DNA of 64,000 nt from Anaspis maculata (Eukaryota > Arthropoda > Insecta > Coleoptera > Scraptiidae), in NCBI GenBank assembly GCA_949128115.1, contig OX421964.1:35828177-35892176 (forward strand), given 5' to 3'. Each line of letters starts with the position of its first letter. The first letter of the stretch is position 1. Positions 33,523 through 45,987 of the stretch are shown here, piece by piece. The notes below the pieces were generated by a model. That model ran no database searches. It saw only the letters and a list, made by a program, of their open reading frames with translations, and was not told the DNA's origin. The translations under genes and the position numbers were made by a program.

Positions 33523-35620
33523 GGAGTTATGGAAATTTGACAGTAATGTCCGGTAAGGCTCACTGTTGAACATACTAAAAGTCCCCAACTCTACCTATTG
33601 AGCTCGAGCCGCCATCTTGGAAAAATGGTCCTTCGATCCAGTTTTCTGCTTATATTCCGCTAATCATCAGAGTTATTCAATTAGGTTTCATAAAAAATCA
33701 AGGCTATAAAATTGTCCACAAAAATTGTTTCATCCTGATTTTTGTCTCGTATCTGTTGAAATTAATAAAATTAAATTAACAAAAAATAATCAAAAATTAG
33801 CGATTTTTTGCCAATGGCTAGAGATATTGTCTTCAAAACTTGTGAAGATGTTGGCAGTCAAAGCTAAACGTGACAGTTGAGGTAGAAAAAAAAATGCGAA
33901 AATATATATATATTTTTTTTAATCAAGCAAAAGTTTGGTTTTCGAGTTTGACATTTCCAACAGGGCGGAGTGAAGATTTCAATCGAAATCAATCAGTTTT
34001 GATGTTTACGTATTGTAAGACAAGATTTTATCAGTATTGTGCCTTCACGAGCTTCTGGAATGCTCGATATGATTTAAACTAAAAGAATTATAGCTAAGTC
34101 CAAAAAGTGTTGTCGATTGGTTCTGAAGGAAACATTTCGAAACAAAAGACATCAGCAAAGGATATACAGGAGGTCCAAAGGTTATTCAAGTGTATATGAG
34201 CCCAATATTGATGTACCTTATCCAAAATAGTACAAAAGAATAAATCAAAATGTTAAAATATACCCTGCATAACAAAAAGCAACAATACAAAATGGCAGTG
34301 ATGAAGCATACCTGATGCCAAAAAGACGGCCTCCACATTTCTGGGAAAAAGAACAAGATTAATTGATTTATTTGAAAGTTATTAGTCCTCAAACTTGACT
34401 TTACAAATTTTATACTGTCAAATGGAGAAAAGTAGAGAGAAGTAACTGTCGGAGTTTCAGAAATTTGACACGGATGTTCGCTTAGGTATACTTATTAACA
34501 TGCTAAAAGTCCCCGCCTCTACCGGCCGGTGCTCGAGCCGCCATCTTGGAAAAATGGTAATAAACTTGATCGAAGGACCATTTTTCCAAGATGGCGGCTC
34601 AAGCGCAACAAGTAGAAGAAGGGACTTTTAGTATGTTTATAAGTATACCTTAGCGAACATCCCTGTCAAATTTCTGAAACTCCGACAGTTACATCTCTCT
34701 ACTTTTCCCTATTTGACTGGCTGAAATTTGTAAAGTCAAGTTTGAAGACTAATAACTTTCAAATAAATGAATTAATTTTGTTCTTTTTTCCAGCAATGTG
34801 AAGGCTGTATTTTTGGCACCAGGTATGATCTACTACTTCCATTTTGTATCGTTACTTTTTGTTATACAGGGTGAAATTTAATATTTTGATTGATTCTTTT
34901 GTACTATTTTGGATAAGGCACATCAATATGGGGCTCATATACAGTTGAATAACCTCTGGACCTCCTGTATATCCTTTGCTGATGTCTTTTGTTTCGAAAT
35001 GTTTCCTTCAGAACTAATCGACAACACTTTTTGGACTTGACTAATATTCTTTTAGTTTAATTCATATCGAGCATTCCAGAAGCGCGTGAAGGCACAATAC
35101 TGATGAAATCTTGTCTTACAATATGTAAATATCAAAACGGATTGATGTTCGATTGAAACCTTCACTCCGCCCTGTTGGAAATGTCAAACTCGAAAACCAA
35201 ATTTTTGCTTCATTTAAAAAAAATAAAAAAATATTTTCGCAATTTTTTTTCCACCTCAACTGTCACGTTCAGCTTTGATGTAGACTGCCAACATCTTCAC
35301 AAATTTTGAAGACAATATCTCTAGCCATAGGCAAAAAATCGCTAATTTTTTGTTTTTTTTTTTGTTAATTTAATTAATTAATTTCAACAGATACGAGAAA
35401 AAAATCGGTGTGGAACAATTTTTGTAGACAATTTTATAGCCTTGATTTTCAATTAAACCTAATTAAATATCTCTGATGATAAGCGGAATATAAGCAGAAA
35501 ACTGGATCGAAGGACCATTTTTCCAAGATGGCGGCTCGAGCTCAATAGGTAGAGTTGGGGACTTTTAGTATGTTCAACAGTACACCTTACCGGACATTAC
35601 TGTCAATTTCCAAAACTCCA
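33523..35620. mobile_element. 2.1-kb near-perfect palindrome with an 18-base loop
   Basis: The left arm 33523-34558 and right arm 34577-35620 mirror each other over more than 1 kb. The centre reads GCCGCCATCTTGGAAAAATGG, an 18-base spacer, then CCATTTTTCCAAGATGGCGGC. Each arm starts and ends with a related ~120-base block (GACAGTAATGTCCGG... and GACACGGATGTTCGC..., both leading to TAAAAGTCCCC and CCGCCATCTTGGAAAAATGGT), so the layout is A-B-A' followed by its mirror. No coding capacity is apparent. Possibly two head-to-head copies of one element. Confidence 0.9.
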
Positions 35621-38040
35621 TGCCAGCATAGTTGGCATTGATGGCAAATAGTTTCAGTCAAAACAGAATAGATCGAGCAACACCTCTACCAAGTAGCACC
35701 CCGCCATCATAAAACTCAAGGTCCATACAGTCTTCAGCATCGAGCATCTGGATTATTTTAATTTTCTTGTGTTTTGACGAAGAAGGAGTGGACTGACGAT
35801 GAAATGTGTAAGGACCTTTCTTATAGACAATAAAATTTCCAACAATTTTTTCCCGAACACTTTCTTCCTAAATGCCATTGTTCACGAGATATACGCGAAA
35901 AACTAATCCTCAAGTTCTTCTTGAGGCCACAACGGCAGAAGCTCACACCGGATTCTTGAGGACTTTCACTATTTTAAACTACATGCTTAACTGAGCTTAT
36001 ATACAAAAATCCGGCTCGCTTTCATTTTTGTTCGCTATTTTTTCTAAAATTCCTGCACTACGAGTTTTAAAACTGAAAATACAAAATCGGCCTAGCATAT
36101 CGAGGCCAGACTTAATAGCCCAGGCATATTAGGTTTCAACCCGCAACAAATTCCCACAAAGCTGAAATTTGGGATACGGGCCTTGTAAGACCTAAGGAAT
36201 AACATATCAAAATACTCGGTGACACACCCTTGTGCGTCATTGATTGTGGGGGAGGGGGCTAAATATTGCCATTTTAAATGCGTAAATGACACCCTGTAGC
36301 TTATATAAATGAAAAAAATCATGTTTAGATGCCTCAAGGCTTCACAATATTTGCTTGACATTTGAATTGTTGATAAGTAGTTTGGGTTGCCTGGAAAAAA
36401 AAGAAGATCGGCAAAATTTATTTTGTTTTTCTCTCAAAAACCTCGATATGATATCGGCAAGTGTGGTATCGTTTCTAACTAAATCTTGGCCTCTGATATC
36501 AAATATGGTGTTTAAAATTGAATTGAAACACGATTAAACAAGTTTTACTGAAAAAACGACGATTTTTGCCGTCTGAAATTGTCGTTTTGTAATTTCGGTT
36601 TCCGTATGGTTTAAATCATCTCAATTGAGTATTTCCAACAAAATTCATTGTTCTTAACCATTTTATACCTGAAAACGATAAAAACAATTTGCCTGTATCC
36701 ATTACAAGATCAGAAAATTGATCTGTTGTGAAAGTGATTATATGCCCAATTTTCTCCCGAAAATGCATACAATTTTTGCAGTTCTTTTTTTTTACTAATG
36801 AATGATGAAGCGGTTCCACTGTTTTTGTGTGTAATACTAAGCGAAGTTCTTTCTCTATCAGAAAATACCAAGACCTATTGTATCTATAGGGCAATAGAAA
36901 CATAAAATCATCTTTTCTGTAGCCGTTATTCCATTTTCAGAAAAAAAGTAGGTGTAAAACTTGTTTAATAAAAAATTGATGCTCTGACTTTGTAATATAA
37001 ATAAGCGTAAGCAATTGATGCTATTTTTGTCCAAGATAAACATGAATATAGGATTTGTCGGTAATTTTTATTTTTGACAGCTTCAGACAATGATGCCCCT
37101 AAATGAAGAAACCACAATTTTTTTGTAGAGAATTCATTATTTTCGGGATGAGCACTGTGAATATCAACTGTTCACTCATCAGTCTCATCACTTGGGTCTG
37201 TTTCGAAGATGGGAAGAAGAACCTATTAACAATGCTCAGCTTTATTGGCCATCACAAAATATTCTCACATGTTTCTCATTCAAAGATCTAGGAGAGAAAT
37301 TCCACCTTGCGCGTACTATTAACGCCACTATCAAGCAGAAATGTTTCATTTCTACCGGAGTCCACTTCATAAGCAACAATATACCGTGTTTCCTTTGAGA
37401 CCCACCTTATATTGTTAAAATGATTAGTTCGTCCACAGGAACAGTTTTAGAGAAAAGTGTCTGGGTGAATTTTTTGACTAGATATTCCAAGCCCCAAAAT
37501 CGTAGGAGGCACAGAGGTGTGAGTCCAAATATTTTGATATGTTCTTCCTTAGGGATCATACCAGTTATATATCAATATTCAACTTTGTGCGACATTGCTT
37601 GAGGCTTTAAATTCTCACATGATTTTTCCTGAAATATCCGGGCGACAAATTAACACTCAGCCGCCTTTTCCGCGGAAATAACCAATTGGAAGAGTTACAA
37701 AGGCTCCCTCACACACTTAAGCACTAACAACAAATCTCCTTTGTTCATTTGAAACATATCTTATATCGATCGGATACTCCGTTCACTTGCAGGAACAGCT
37801 TGGAGAAAGGTATCTCTCTAATTCTTAGAACTTGACCTTTGAGGATGAAAATCAAAGGACGCACGAGGGTGTAAGTCCGAGTATTTTGATTTGTTGTTCC
37901 GTAGGTCCAATAGAACATATATACCAAAATTCAGCTTTGAGGAAATTTGTTACGGGTTACCACGATTTTTCGACTAAAATGCCTGGGCTATAATTACGAT
38001 GAAGTTGACTGTTGACTGAATTGAGGGTTCAAGAATAATA
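35621..38040. other. AT-rich DNA with a three-copy short repeat
   Basis: A ~90-base repeat (TGTGAGTCC(A/G)A(A/G)TATTTTGAT.TGTT(C/G)TTCC, then TAGG, then ATTCA(A/G)CTTTG) occurs at about 37515-37595 and 37868-37945 on the plus strand and about 36165-36240 on the minus strand. The rest shows no recognisable gene or element. Confidence 0.5.
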
Positions 38041-38262
38041 CATTGGACACTCAGTGAATTTTAGGAGGGGTGGGGTCAAAAATTAAAGAAAATGTTCAGA
38101 AAGAGAATTTATTTCTCTTCAATTTGATGCATCGCAAAGTGGGTGGTGTCATTTGAAATTTCGAAGACGGCGTGGGTAGTGGGTACTGGGTAGGGGCGAG
38201 GGGGACAAAGATGGAAAGATGTATGTTTTAGATGTCCGCCTCGATATAAAAATCGACCTTTT
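38041..38262 (+). mobile_element. Partial right arm of the TACAGGGTG family
   Basis: TTAGGAGGGGTGGGGTC, AATTTGATGCATCGCAAAGTG, GGTGGTGTCATTTGAAATTT and GATGTCCGCCTCGATATAAA, then AATCGACC, follow the order of the right half of 13680-14745. The outer end is missing. Confidence 0.65.
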
Positions 38263-40579
38263 TTTTGCTCGAAGATATCTTCACTAGGAATCGGGAGTTA
38301 TCCGCACCGGGTACCAACAGTAAAGTGGTGTCAGTGTCGAATTATTCGTGGTGCAAAAGGAGTCTACAAAACTGGGACCGCAAGGCCTTGAAGGGTGCAA
38401 AACAAGCTGGTGAAGACCCGTCTTCCAAAAAAATTTCGTTTGCGGTGCTTTTTCCTCGCATTAGTCATTATTCGTAGTGTTTTCCGCTTTGTTGAGAAAT
38501 CGTTTTTCTATGTCCAAAAATACCATGTCACCAATAGGGCACGATTTCTCGATCCTGCAAATCTAAGGGCGCAAAATTGACTGATTTGGCACAGGGGGGT
38601 GTCACTAGCACTACGCACTACTACGCAGTATCCAGCTCATTCTCTAGGTAGGTTTCGGGGGAGCGGGGTGTCACAGGATAGTCCGCCCCGGGTGCCAAAT
38701 ACGCTAGGCACGCCACTGTCAAATTTCAAAAAACCCAGCCGCTCAAAGTTGCGTATTGGACCGAAATTGATGTGATTCAATTCGATTTCAATTTAAATTG
38801 AAGGCGGCCTTGTGCTGTTTTGGTGCCTTGATGACGGTAACACAGCTCTGCGCCCCCCTAGTCGCATTTCCACGTATGACAAGATCAGTTTTCCAAGATT
38901 TTAATATCAATTTGATAAGAAATATAACTCTATTTTTCCAGAAGCCAGTTTCACACCAGGTAAAAAGATGGCAAGCTTACAATGCTAGAGTAGAAAATCT
39001 GCCCAACCAACTAGAACCACCGTATAAGTGAACCTACTATAGAAGGATTTTGTTCTGGTGTCGCAGAGCAGGCGAATACGCTCAATTAGTGATGACGTCA
39101 AAAGTGAGCTAGGTCAGGGCTTTGTACGAAAACAATATCTGCTAGGTTAGCAGAAGTTACTGTCACTCATGATTCACCCCCTCTATCCCTTCCCAAACGC
39201 TCCACTGCAAATGTCAAACAAAATGTAAAATGTATTCAACAGCATTCCCACCCTCGAAGGCCCTTTTGGTTACGAAATACCCTACAGGAAGATCGTTGTA
39301 CTCACCTTTAAACGGTTGATAAACTGCTGTTACTTTGACATTTTAGCAAGAAGTGTTGCCAACTTACGTGTTCGTTGTTTTCATACAAAACCTTCACATA
39401 GGCCACGTTTTGACGTCACACAGGTCCATGCGTCACACTAATACACCCATTCAGTTTTACCTGGTCTGCGCGCGCATCTGCACGACTCGGTGCCATGATA
39501 ACTGATAACGGTGCAGGTGAAATGGTGAAAGATGACATCTTTGGAAAAATCAAAGTTAAAGTGTCAAACAGTTGAAGTGATAAGTGTACGGTACATACGC
39601 GTTGATCCCTGGTACATACCATGTATGCTCCCTGCAAACATCACCTTGAAAGAAGAGTGGTTAAAAGCAACAAGATGTGGTTGGAAGTCCCTGATCGCGG
39701 AAAACACGGACAGTAGCTAGTAGCTCCCAGACCCCCATTTCCTTTGAGTGTTTCTGTCTGCGATAGTGTGACAAATTCTTACAGCTCGGCCTGTCACCTT
39801 CTTGGATCGTGTTCTTGGAGCATTCGTAAGCCATAGTCGTAGTTCTCTAGACCCTCGAAGAGTTGCTGAGTTGCTGTCGGTGACAAAGGATGCGAAGCTT
39901 CTTTCATGAGGTTGACCCGGAATACATGTTCTGTAATAGGTGGGAATGCTGCTGACCTGTATGTTTTGACCTGAGCAAAGGCCTCTCCTGCCTTTGGAGG
40001 GGTAGCCCTGGCACACATCTTGTTCCTCGTCTTGTTCCATGTTGAGTGGAGGTCACCGTCACCTCATTATTCAGCAGTGAATTTTCGCTAGCGTAAACGT
40101 CAAAATGACGGCAGTTGAAGTCTTAATCATGTCTTAATCTACATGCTCCGTCAAAATTGAAACATACAGGGAATATCAGGAGCGCAAACCTCATGCTGAA
40201 TTTCCCTAGATGGTCGTTCAGATGCGCGCGCAACTCACTTTGTGTCTCTTTTCTCACACAGATTCCTGTATAAGTCTGTCTCTCTCGTTTTCACCGAATA
40301 GGTCTATTGAGCGTATACTCACCAACCTGCCTTGTCAAACAATTGTCTGTGTCAGAAATGTCACACCGGTGGCGGCTCTTTATAATTTTTCGCTCAACGG
40401 GGGTACCTCACTGAACTCTATTATTCTAACTGATGGAAGCTAGAATTCGAAGCTAGAATGCATTTCTCATGTGATACAAATTGGTTGTGCCCACGGGGCT
40501 TCCAAGCCTGCGCAGTTTAGTTTGAAAAATGCGGAAAATTTGAACGTTTACCGAATTACAAAACTTGAGGAAAACATCA
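38263..40579. other. No gene recognised
   Basis: An imperfect inverted pair at about 39095-39170 and 39345-39420 (TGACGTCAAAA...GT(A/C)(C/T)GAAAACAA-type words) suggests a small transposon relic. Overlapping minus-strand frames at 39717-40040 are not recognised. Confidence 0.4.
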
Positions 40580-40591
40580 CTACTGAAACTT
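40580..40591. repeat. Target-site duplication of the SINE, left
   Basis: CTACTGAAACTT, identical to 40932-40943. Confidence 0.85.
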
Positions 40592-40931
40592 TTTTTTTAT
40601 TCGTTTATTTAACGTCGGCCTATTTCCGCAACGAGGCCTAACACCGACGCCGGTGAATGCTTTCCTCCACTATACCGGAAATTTTGCCGAACCCCTGTGT
40701 GTTCCAACACAGGGTAGGGATTTTCAACGACCACCAACATCGCATGGGGTCGGCACCATCGTTCGTATTTTACGTGCTATGCGACACACGGCGCGTCTTG
40801 CAGTTAGCAAGCATTCCAACTAAACCAAGGAGCTTGTTTTCGAGGCCGAAAATCCGTCCCCGGCGGAGATCGAACCCGCGACCTCTGGAGTGGTAGTCGA
40901 ACGCGCTAACTAACCACACCACAAGCTCCTC
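40592..40931 (-). mobile_element. tRNA-derived SINE, ~340 bp
   Basis: On the minus strand the element starts GGAGCTTGTGGTGTGGTTAG. It carries an A-box-like TGGTTAGTTAGCG (40904-40916) and a B box GGTTCGATCTC (40866-40876) at tRNA-like spacing, that is, an internal RNA polymerase III promoter. A ~250-base body not related to tRNA follows and ends in an A-rich tail at 40592-40603. The exact 12-base duplication on both sides shows insertion by target-primed reverse transcription. The duplication is intact, so the insertion is fairly young. No second copy was seen in the window. The tRNA species of origin is not determined. Confidence 0.9.
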
Positions 40932-40943
40932 CTACTGAAACTT
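40932..40943. repeat. Target-site duplication of the SINE, right
   Basis: CTACTGAAACTT; partner of 40580-40591. Confidence 0.85.
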
Positions 40944-41664
40944 AGAACTAGGTTTCAACCGTCAGTGGTTTCAACACTCTTGTTTTCCTTCACCAAAAAA
41001 TCATCCGGTTTAAAATGATTGGAACAAATAGCGCACTCCGCTGATAACTGATCATTGGCTTGTCTCCCAATCGCATTCAACTAAATATGTAGGCCAGTCA
41101 ACCTGGCTCAAAAAGTGTCTTTTATTTACAAAACGTATATTCTGGCTGAATTTTTGCATACACCTAGGGAATCCCCCACAGAGCCCCGAACCGCGAAAAT
41201 CCACCAAAATTTTCTTGAGCTTTCCGAGATAAGGGTGTTTTTCTATATCTAGGTTGCTATTGTGGTTGGATTTCGAATTTCTTTTGTTGAAACATTCGGA
41301 AAAATATTTGGAACAAGTTGTGTCCAGAACTTTTTAATAACTTGTCGAGAAAAAGTGCCAGAAGCCGAGAACCGTCGTTTTTTAGGGGGTGGTTTTTTTT
41401 CTACCTGCTATTCTATGATAGTTATGGAAAAAAATCCCAACAAAAGTTGTAGCTCCTGTAAGTCCCTACAAGTTTCAAAAGAAAATTTTTTTTATGCCGC
41501 AAAAATTACCCGCCCCAGAGGGCGCTAAAGTCAACCTCGTTTGAAAAATACTTCCAGGTGTAGAAGGCATCGATTCCAGCTCCATCGTGTGGGGATCTAA
41601 AGGCCAAATTCTCATTCATGTTCGTACTAACTTCACTAATAATTGATGAATAACAAAACCTTTA
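40944..41664. other. No gene recognised
   Basis: AT-rich DNA. A short frame at 41262-41528 does not resemble a known protein. Confidence 0.4.
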
Positions 41665-41990
41665 TACAGGGTGATTTTTTTGAAAAGGACCCACCCCCGA
41701 TATTTCGCTGCACAAATTTTTCCCAAGAAAAAACCGGAGCAGGTCGATTTTTATTTCGAGAAGGACATCTAAGACACGTGATGACAAATTTTTATCTTCA
41801 ACCCTTCGCCCCCACCTCACCCAATTTTAAAATTTCAAACGGCATCGCCTACCTTGTGATACGTCAAATTGAAGGTAATAAAATTCCCTTTCTGTCAAAC
41901 ATATTTTAAATTGTCCCGAATCACCCCTCCAACTCCCTTCATAATTCTCTCATTGTTAATGCAGGAAAGTTTCTCCCTCATCATTACGTA
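41665..41990 (+). mobile_element. Single left arm of the TACAGGGTG family
   Basis: Starts at TACAGGGTGATTTTTTTGAA, then GACCCACCCCCGATATTTCG, GGAGCAGGTCGATTTTTATT and TCGAGAAGGACATCTAAGAC, and a CACCTCACCCAATTTTAAAA block. No mirrored half follows. Its end is better preserved than in most copies and matches the complement of the end at 53460-53487. Confidence 0.7.
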
Positions 41991-42040
41991 ACTCCCGATT
42001 CTTGAGTATCAGATTTTCCAGTAAAAACAGTATTATATTA

Positions 42041-42784
42041 TACAGGTGTCCACGGTTGAAGTGCTCGAACTGTAGGGTTGTATTCCTTGGCCAAATGAAA
42101 GAAAAATTTTCCTATAAAGTTTTTTTTTTCTCGGGCTTCAGTTCCCAAGTTACAGGGTGTCAAAAAATTTGAAAAAAATTGTCAACTTATTTTTCTACTT
42201 AAATTATCTTGTGATTAGTGTAAGTTATACCGAGCAAAAGCAATAAAGTCTTTTTTTCAGTTATTTCAATACTTTTGATGATACTGCAGCTTACGAAAGT
42301 CTCACCAGTCAATTTATTGTTATGATCGATTTTCATGTTTTCTAGCATAAAATTCCGTTTTTCTCGAAAATGATTGACTCTAGAGGTTCGGACTAAGAGT
42401 ACCTTTTTTGCTTAGAATTGTCCGGGGAATCAGAAAATATTATCAAAGATTGATTTTATCTCAGTGGCGTGCAGATACCCGGGGTTAATTGGTGGGTAAT
42501 TGGTGGTGGGTATCTACGCCAATGGTTTTTCAACAAAGTGATGGTAAACCCTAAATGAAAGTTAATTCATGGTGTATCAATCGTACCAAGTTTGGTTTCC
42601 GTGAAAACAGTAGTTAGGTACTAAGTTATATCAAAAAAAAGATTTTTTTTTCCTAATTTTTTGACACCCTGACTTAGTAGAAACTGAAGCCCGAAGAAAA
42701 AAATTTAGAATACAACCAAAGAATCCATCAACCATCAAAGAATACAACCTACAGTTAGAACATTTAAACCGTGGACACTCTGTA
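42041..42784. mobile_element. Palindromic element, ~745 bp
   Basis: Starts TACAGGTGTCCACGGTT and ends AACCGTGGACACTCTGTA, each beside a TA. The arms pair for the outer ~170 bases (GTAGGGTTGTATTCCTTGG / complement; CGGGCTTCAGTT / AACTGAAGCCCG; ACAGGGTGTCAAAAAA / TTTTTTGACACCCTG) and less well inside. The right arm has a short internal duplication (ACCATCAAAGAATACAACC context). Confidence 0.8.
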
Positions 42785-44281
42785 TAGAGCATCAGGCCTT
42801 TGGGGACTTTTTAAAAAAAAAAAATCCCGAAGAAAATCCTAAACGTTACTATACTACAATTGCGTGATTCAGGTGTCAGTGGACCGACACGACCGCATTT
42901 CTAGGAATCCTAAGAGGAACGAAAACGGAAATAAATGTTCAAGTTGATTCTGAAAATTTCTAACGCTGCACTCACCTAAATATGAGCCCTCGTATTAACC
43001 ACTAAATCGCCCAAGAGTAACGACGGTACGGTAATGGTAACCTCCTGGGTATTCGAAGCGTTCCCATAAACACTTGCCACTAAGAATATCTCAAAAAAAA
43101 AACACAAGATCAAGAACTTTGAAAATCACTGAGCGATGAGCGACACCAGCGGCTGATTCTTGATTTTGGTTCTGCTGATCTGCCGTTACGTTTTTGTTTT
43201 TACGTTACACCACACCCGAGCACAACCCAACCGCCAAACCTTACTCGGCTTAGCTGATGGCTGCTGATTGCAGTTGCAGAACAAAAGTACCAACCTGTAA
43301 CATGTACTAAGTTGGCATCACTGTGCTTTTTGTAGCGAGCTCTGGTGACGAACCGCCGAAACCTCTGCTGAGCAGCTGACTGGGACTGCTGTCTGCTGTC
43401 AGCTGTCAGTGCAGCAGTGCAGTTGAAATTGAAATATGTTGTTCTTTTTTGTGGATGTGAGAGTGTTCGTGTCATTATTGTTATCTAATTTTATTGTTGT
43501 TGTTGTCATCGCATTGCCCATCCGCCAATCGTAGTTGCAAAATGTAAGTGCAGTGCATGTTCTTAATTTTATTTGAAATTGTTGAAGCAGTTGAGATTGT
43601 ATTGAGGATGAAGTAAAGCCGGCAAAATCGGAGCCATCTTGCCAATGGCGTACCCAACCGCGATATCATTAATTACAGGTAGGTAGGACTTATAGGGCCC
43701 TTTTCCAATAACCGCGACACAAACGGTAGGAGTAGGACTGATGGATACACGCTCGGAACATACGTAGGTACGTCAAAGTGCACTTGCCAATAAATAGACC
43801 TTTCCAATTTTACCTGTTCGGTTTCGTCTATGGAGGCCGCACATTTCCGATTTAGAGTTAGCAGATCAAAATAAAATAGTCAGAAGTGACAGCCAGTGTG
43901 TGAATCATGAGGAAAGTGCTAGGTAACGTCTTCCAGGGCTGTGCACTTGTGCCCTATAAGTGTTAGGTACTCATAGGTTCATACCGAATCTTCAGAGTAC
44001 CTGATCTACCCCAAACGGGGCGCCACGATGACCACTTAACAGTCAACATTCATCATGTACTTACTTGAAAAAAAACATTTTTATCAAAAAAATGATGTTC
44101 TAATTGAAAGTAAGAAAATAATGTTCTAATTGAGAGTAAAAAAGATTCCGCATAATCATAATTCATAAGCGATTATACTACTATTACTACTAGTACTAGT
44201 GGTTTGCATTTAGGTATTATTAGCAAGCATTCCGTCGTCTTCTTCATTCCTTATTATACGTCAAGATTGGAGTCAACATAA
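42785..44281. other. No gene recognised
   Basis: Includes a CAG/CTG-rich patch at 43365-43430 and a short tandem word (ATGTTCTAATTGA(A/G)AGTAA, twice) at 44093-44142. Nothing else assigned. Confidence 0.4.
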
Positions 44282-44406
44282 TACGGTTGCGTCCAAAATA
44301 AAGTGGACGACAATGTCAACGAGTTGGCTTGCTGTCATGCGACGTTCAGGCCAGAATCCTGAAAAATCTGTCAACTGTCGTCCACTATAAAAAGTCCGCA
44401 ACGGTA
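44282..44406. mobile_element. MITE, ~125 bp
   Basis: Left end TACGGTTGCGTCCAAAATA then AAGTGGACGACA; right end TGTCGTCCACT, ATAAAAAGTCCGCAACGGTA. The inverted ends match over about 30 bases with a few mismatches and include a possible TA duplication. Confidence 0.7.
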
Positions 44407-45224
44407 CGAGGGAAAGATTGAGCACAACGATCCCAGATAAACAATCATGTAATCATGATCAATTTCCAAATTACCGATTTTCGAATAAGAACACAGGAAT
44501 CTATTCTGAAGCTGCAAAAAACTGCAACACTTTGTTTTTGGTTAACTTCCAACTTCCACTGATCAAACCTCACCCTCACTCATCAACAAGTAGTGTATAG
44601 TTACCAACATAGTCCCAACCGAGGTCCCAACACTCCCAACATTCTCAACCCATAAGCACCTGTATTTCTCAATAGTGGTGATGAGACCGAATTTTTCAGT
44701 AATACAAGAACGTGTACTGGTGCTTATGTGTTCAGATTATGCTGTTATTATTATAGTCCATTAATTGCTAATTAGTGAGGTCTAGTCAGTTGAAGTTAAC
44801 CAAAAAACATAAATTGCCAATATTAATCGTACTTCACAGTATTAGTATTAAGTATTATTCGATGTCGAACAAAGATGACTTCATGCGAGAGGAAGTGATT
44901 GATATAATATTCTGGTATTAATCCAGATATCCAGGATTCCATTTTGTTTTCTTCCTGCGTTTAAGCCATTCTTCTTTATTTCACAATATTCAGACTGACT
45001 AACTGACAGCTGCGTACTATTTGGCTTGTCTGTCATCAATCACGGCCGACTCAGTTTTGAACAAAATTAAAAAATAACATTATTTTTTACGATTATCTTG
45101 TAAAATATGAAGTGTAAGGGTAGGGTTCCCCCAGTAAAAATAAAAGAGGATAAAAAAAGCTATTGGATAACGTTATAAAATTAGGGGCCTCGTTAGGGAC
45201 ATGCCATTTGAAAAAAAATGAGTT
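44407..45224. other. No gene recognised
   Basis: AT-rich DNA with no repeat partner or protein-like frame. Confidence 0.4.
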
Positions 45225-45531
45225 ATGATACTTGGAAAATTAAAAGTTTGATAAAAAATTATTATTCAGGAAGAGAATTCAATTCCCTTCAATTTGATGC
45301 ATCACAAAGTGGGTATTGTACTTTTAGATTTTGAAGTTGGGCGAGGATGAGTGAAGGGCCGAATTTGGGTGGCACTTTTTACGCAACAAAATTTCTCCCA
45401 ATGTATGTTTCAGATGTCAACCTCGATATAAAATAAAATGAAAATCGACATGTACTAGTTTTTTTTCCGAAAAAAGGAACTGAGATGCCCGAAAACCCTT
45501 CTGTTGTGTATTCGTTGGGCCACCCTGTATA
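45225..45531 (+). mobile_element. Single right arm of the TACAGGGTG family
   Basis: AATTTGATGCATCACAAAGT, AGATTTTGAAGTTGGGCGAG and TCAACCTCGATATAAA precede the end TTCGTTGGGCCACCCTGTA. The end agrees with the right end of the full copy at 14745. There is no left half. Confidence 0.75.
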
Positions 45532-45987
45532 CAAAGCTATGATAAGACTGTCACCAATATTGAGCTGAATCAATCATGGATCATAAGTCATAACGAAGAA
45601 GAGCAACAGCAGATTTTTTGCCTTTGAAGAAAAGTGCTAAAAAGAGGGTCAAAAACCCATCCAACCAAAGATAAGGTGGACGGATTCAGATATTGTGAAT
45701 TACTTAGCAGATAAACTGAATATGTCGAGGTCGAGGAGTCTAGCAATGGACCATCAGTTCACCTATGACCTGGGAGGAACTAATGAAAGAAGGAAAATTA
45801 TAGAAATCGTGATCTTGAATGAATGAAAATAGATATTGTGATGGTGACCTCACAGGAAAATCTCTTTTGAGCGTCGAAGATCAAAAGTTTGAATCTGTCA
45901 GAGATCCGTTAGCGTGAAAGTGACAACACTAACTACGTTTATATGAACTAAATAGTTAGACCGGTCTAAATGCGAACTAATGACATA

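Noticed and set aside
39717..40040. 107- and 74-codon overlapping minus-strand frames
   Set aside because: Two frames of the same strand are both open, which suggests composition rather than coding; no family recognised.
40860..40931. A functional tRNA gene on the minus strand
   Set aside because: The A and B boxes are present, but the 3' acceptor half does not pair with the 5' end, and an A-rich tail and target duplication show a SINE.
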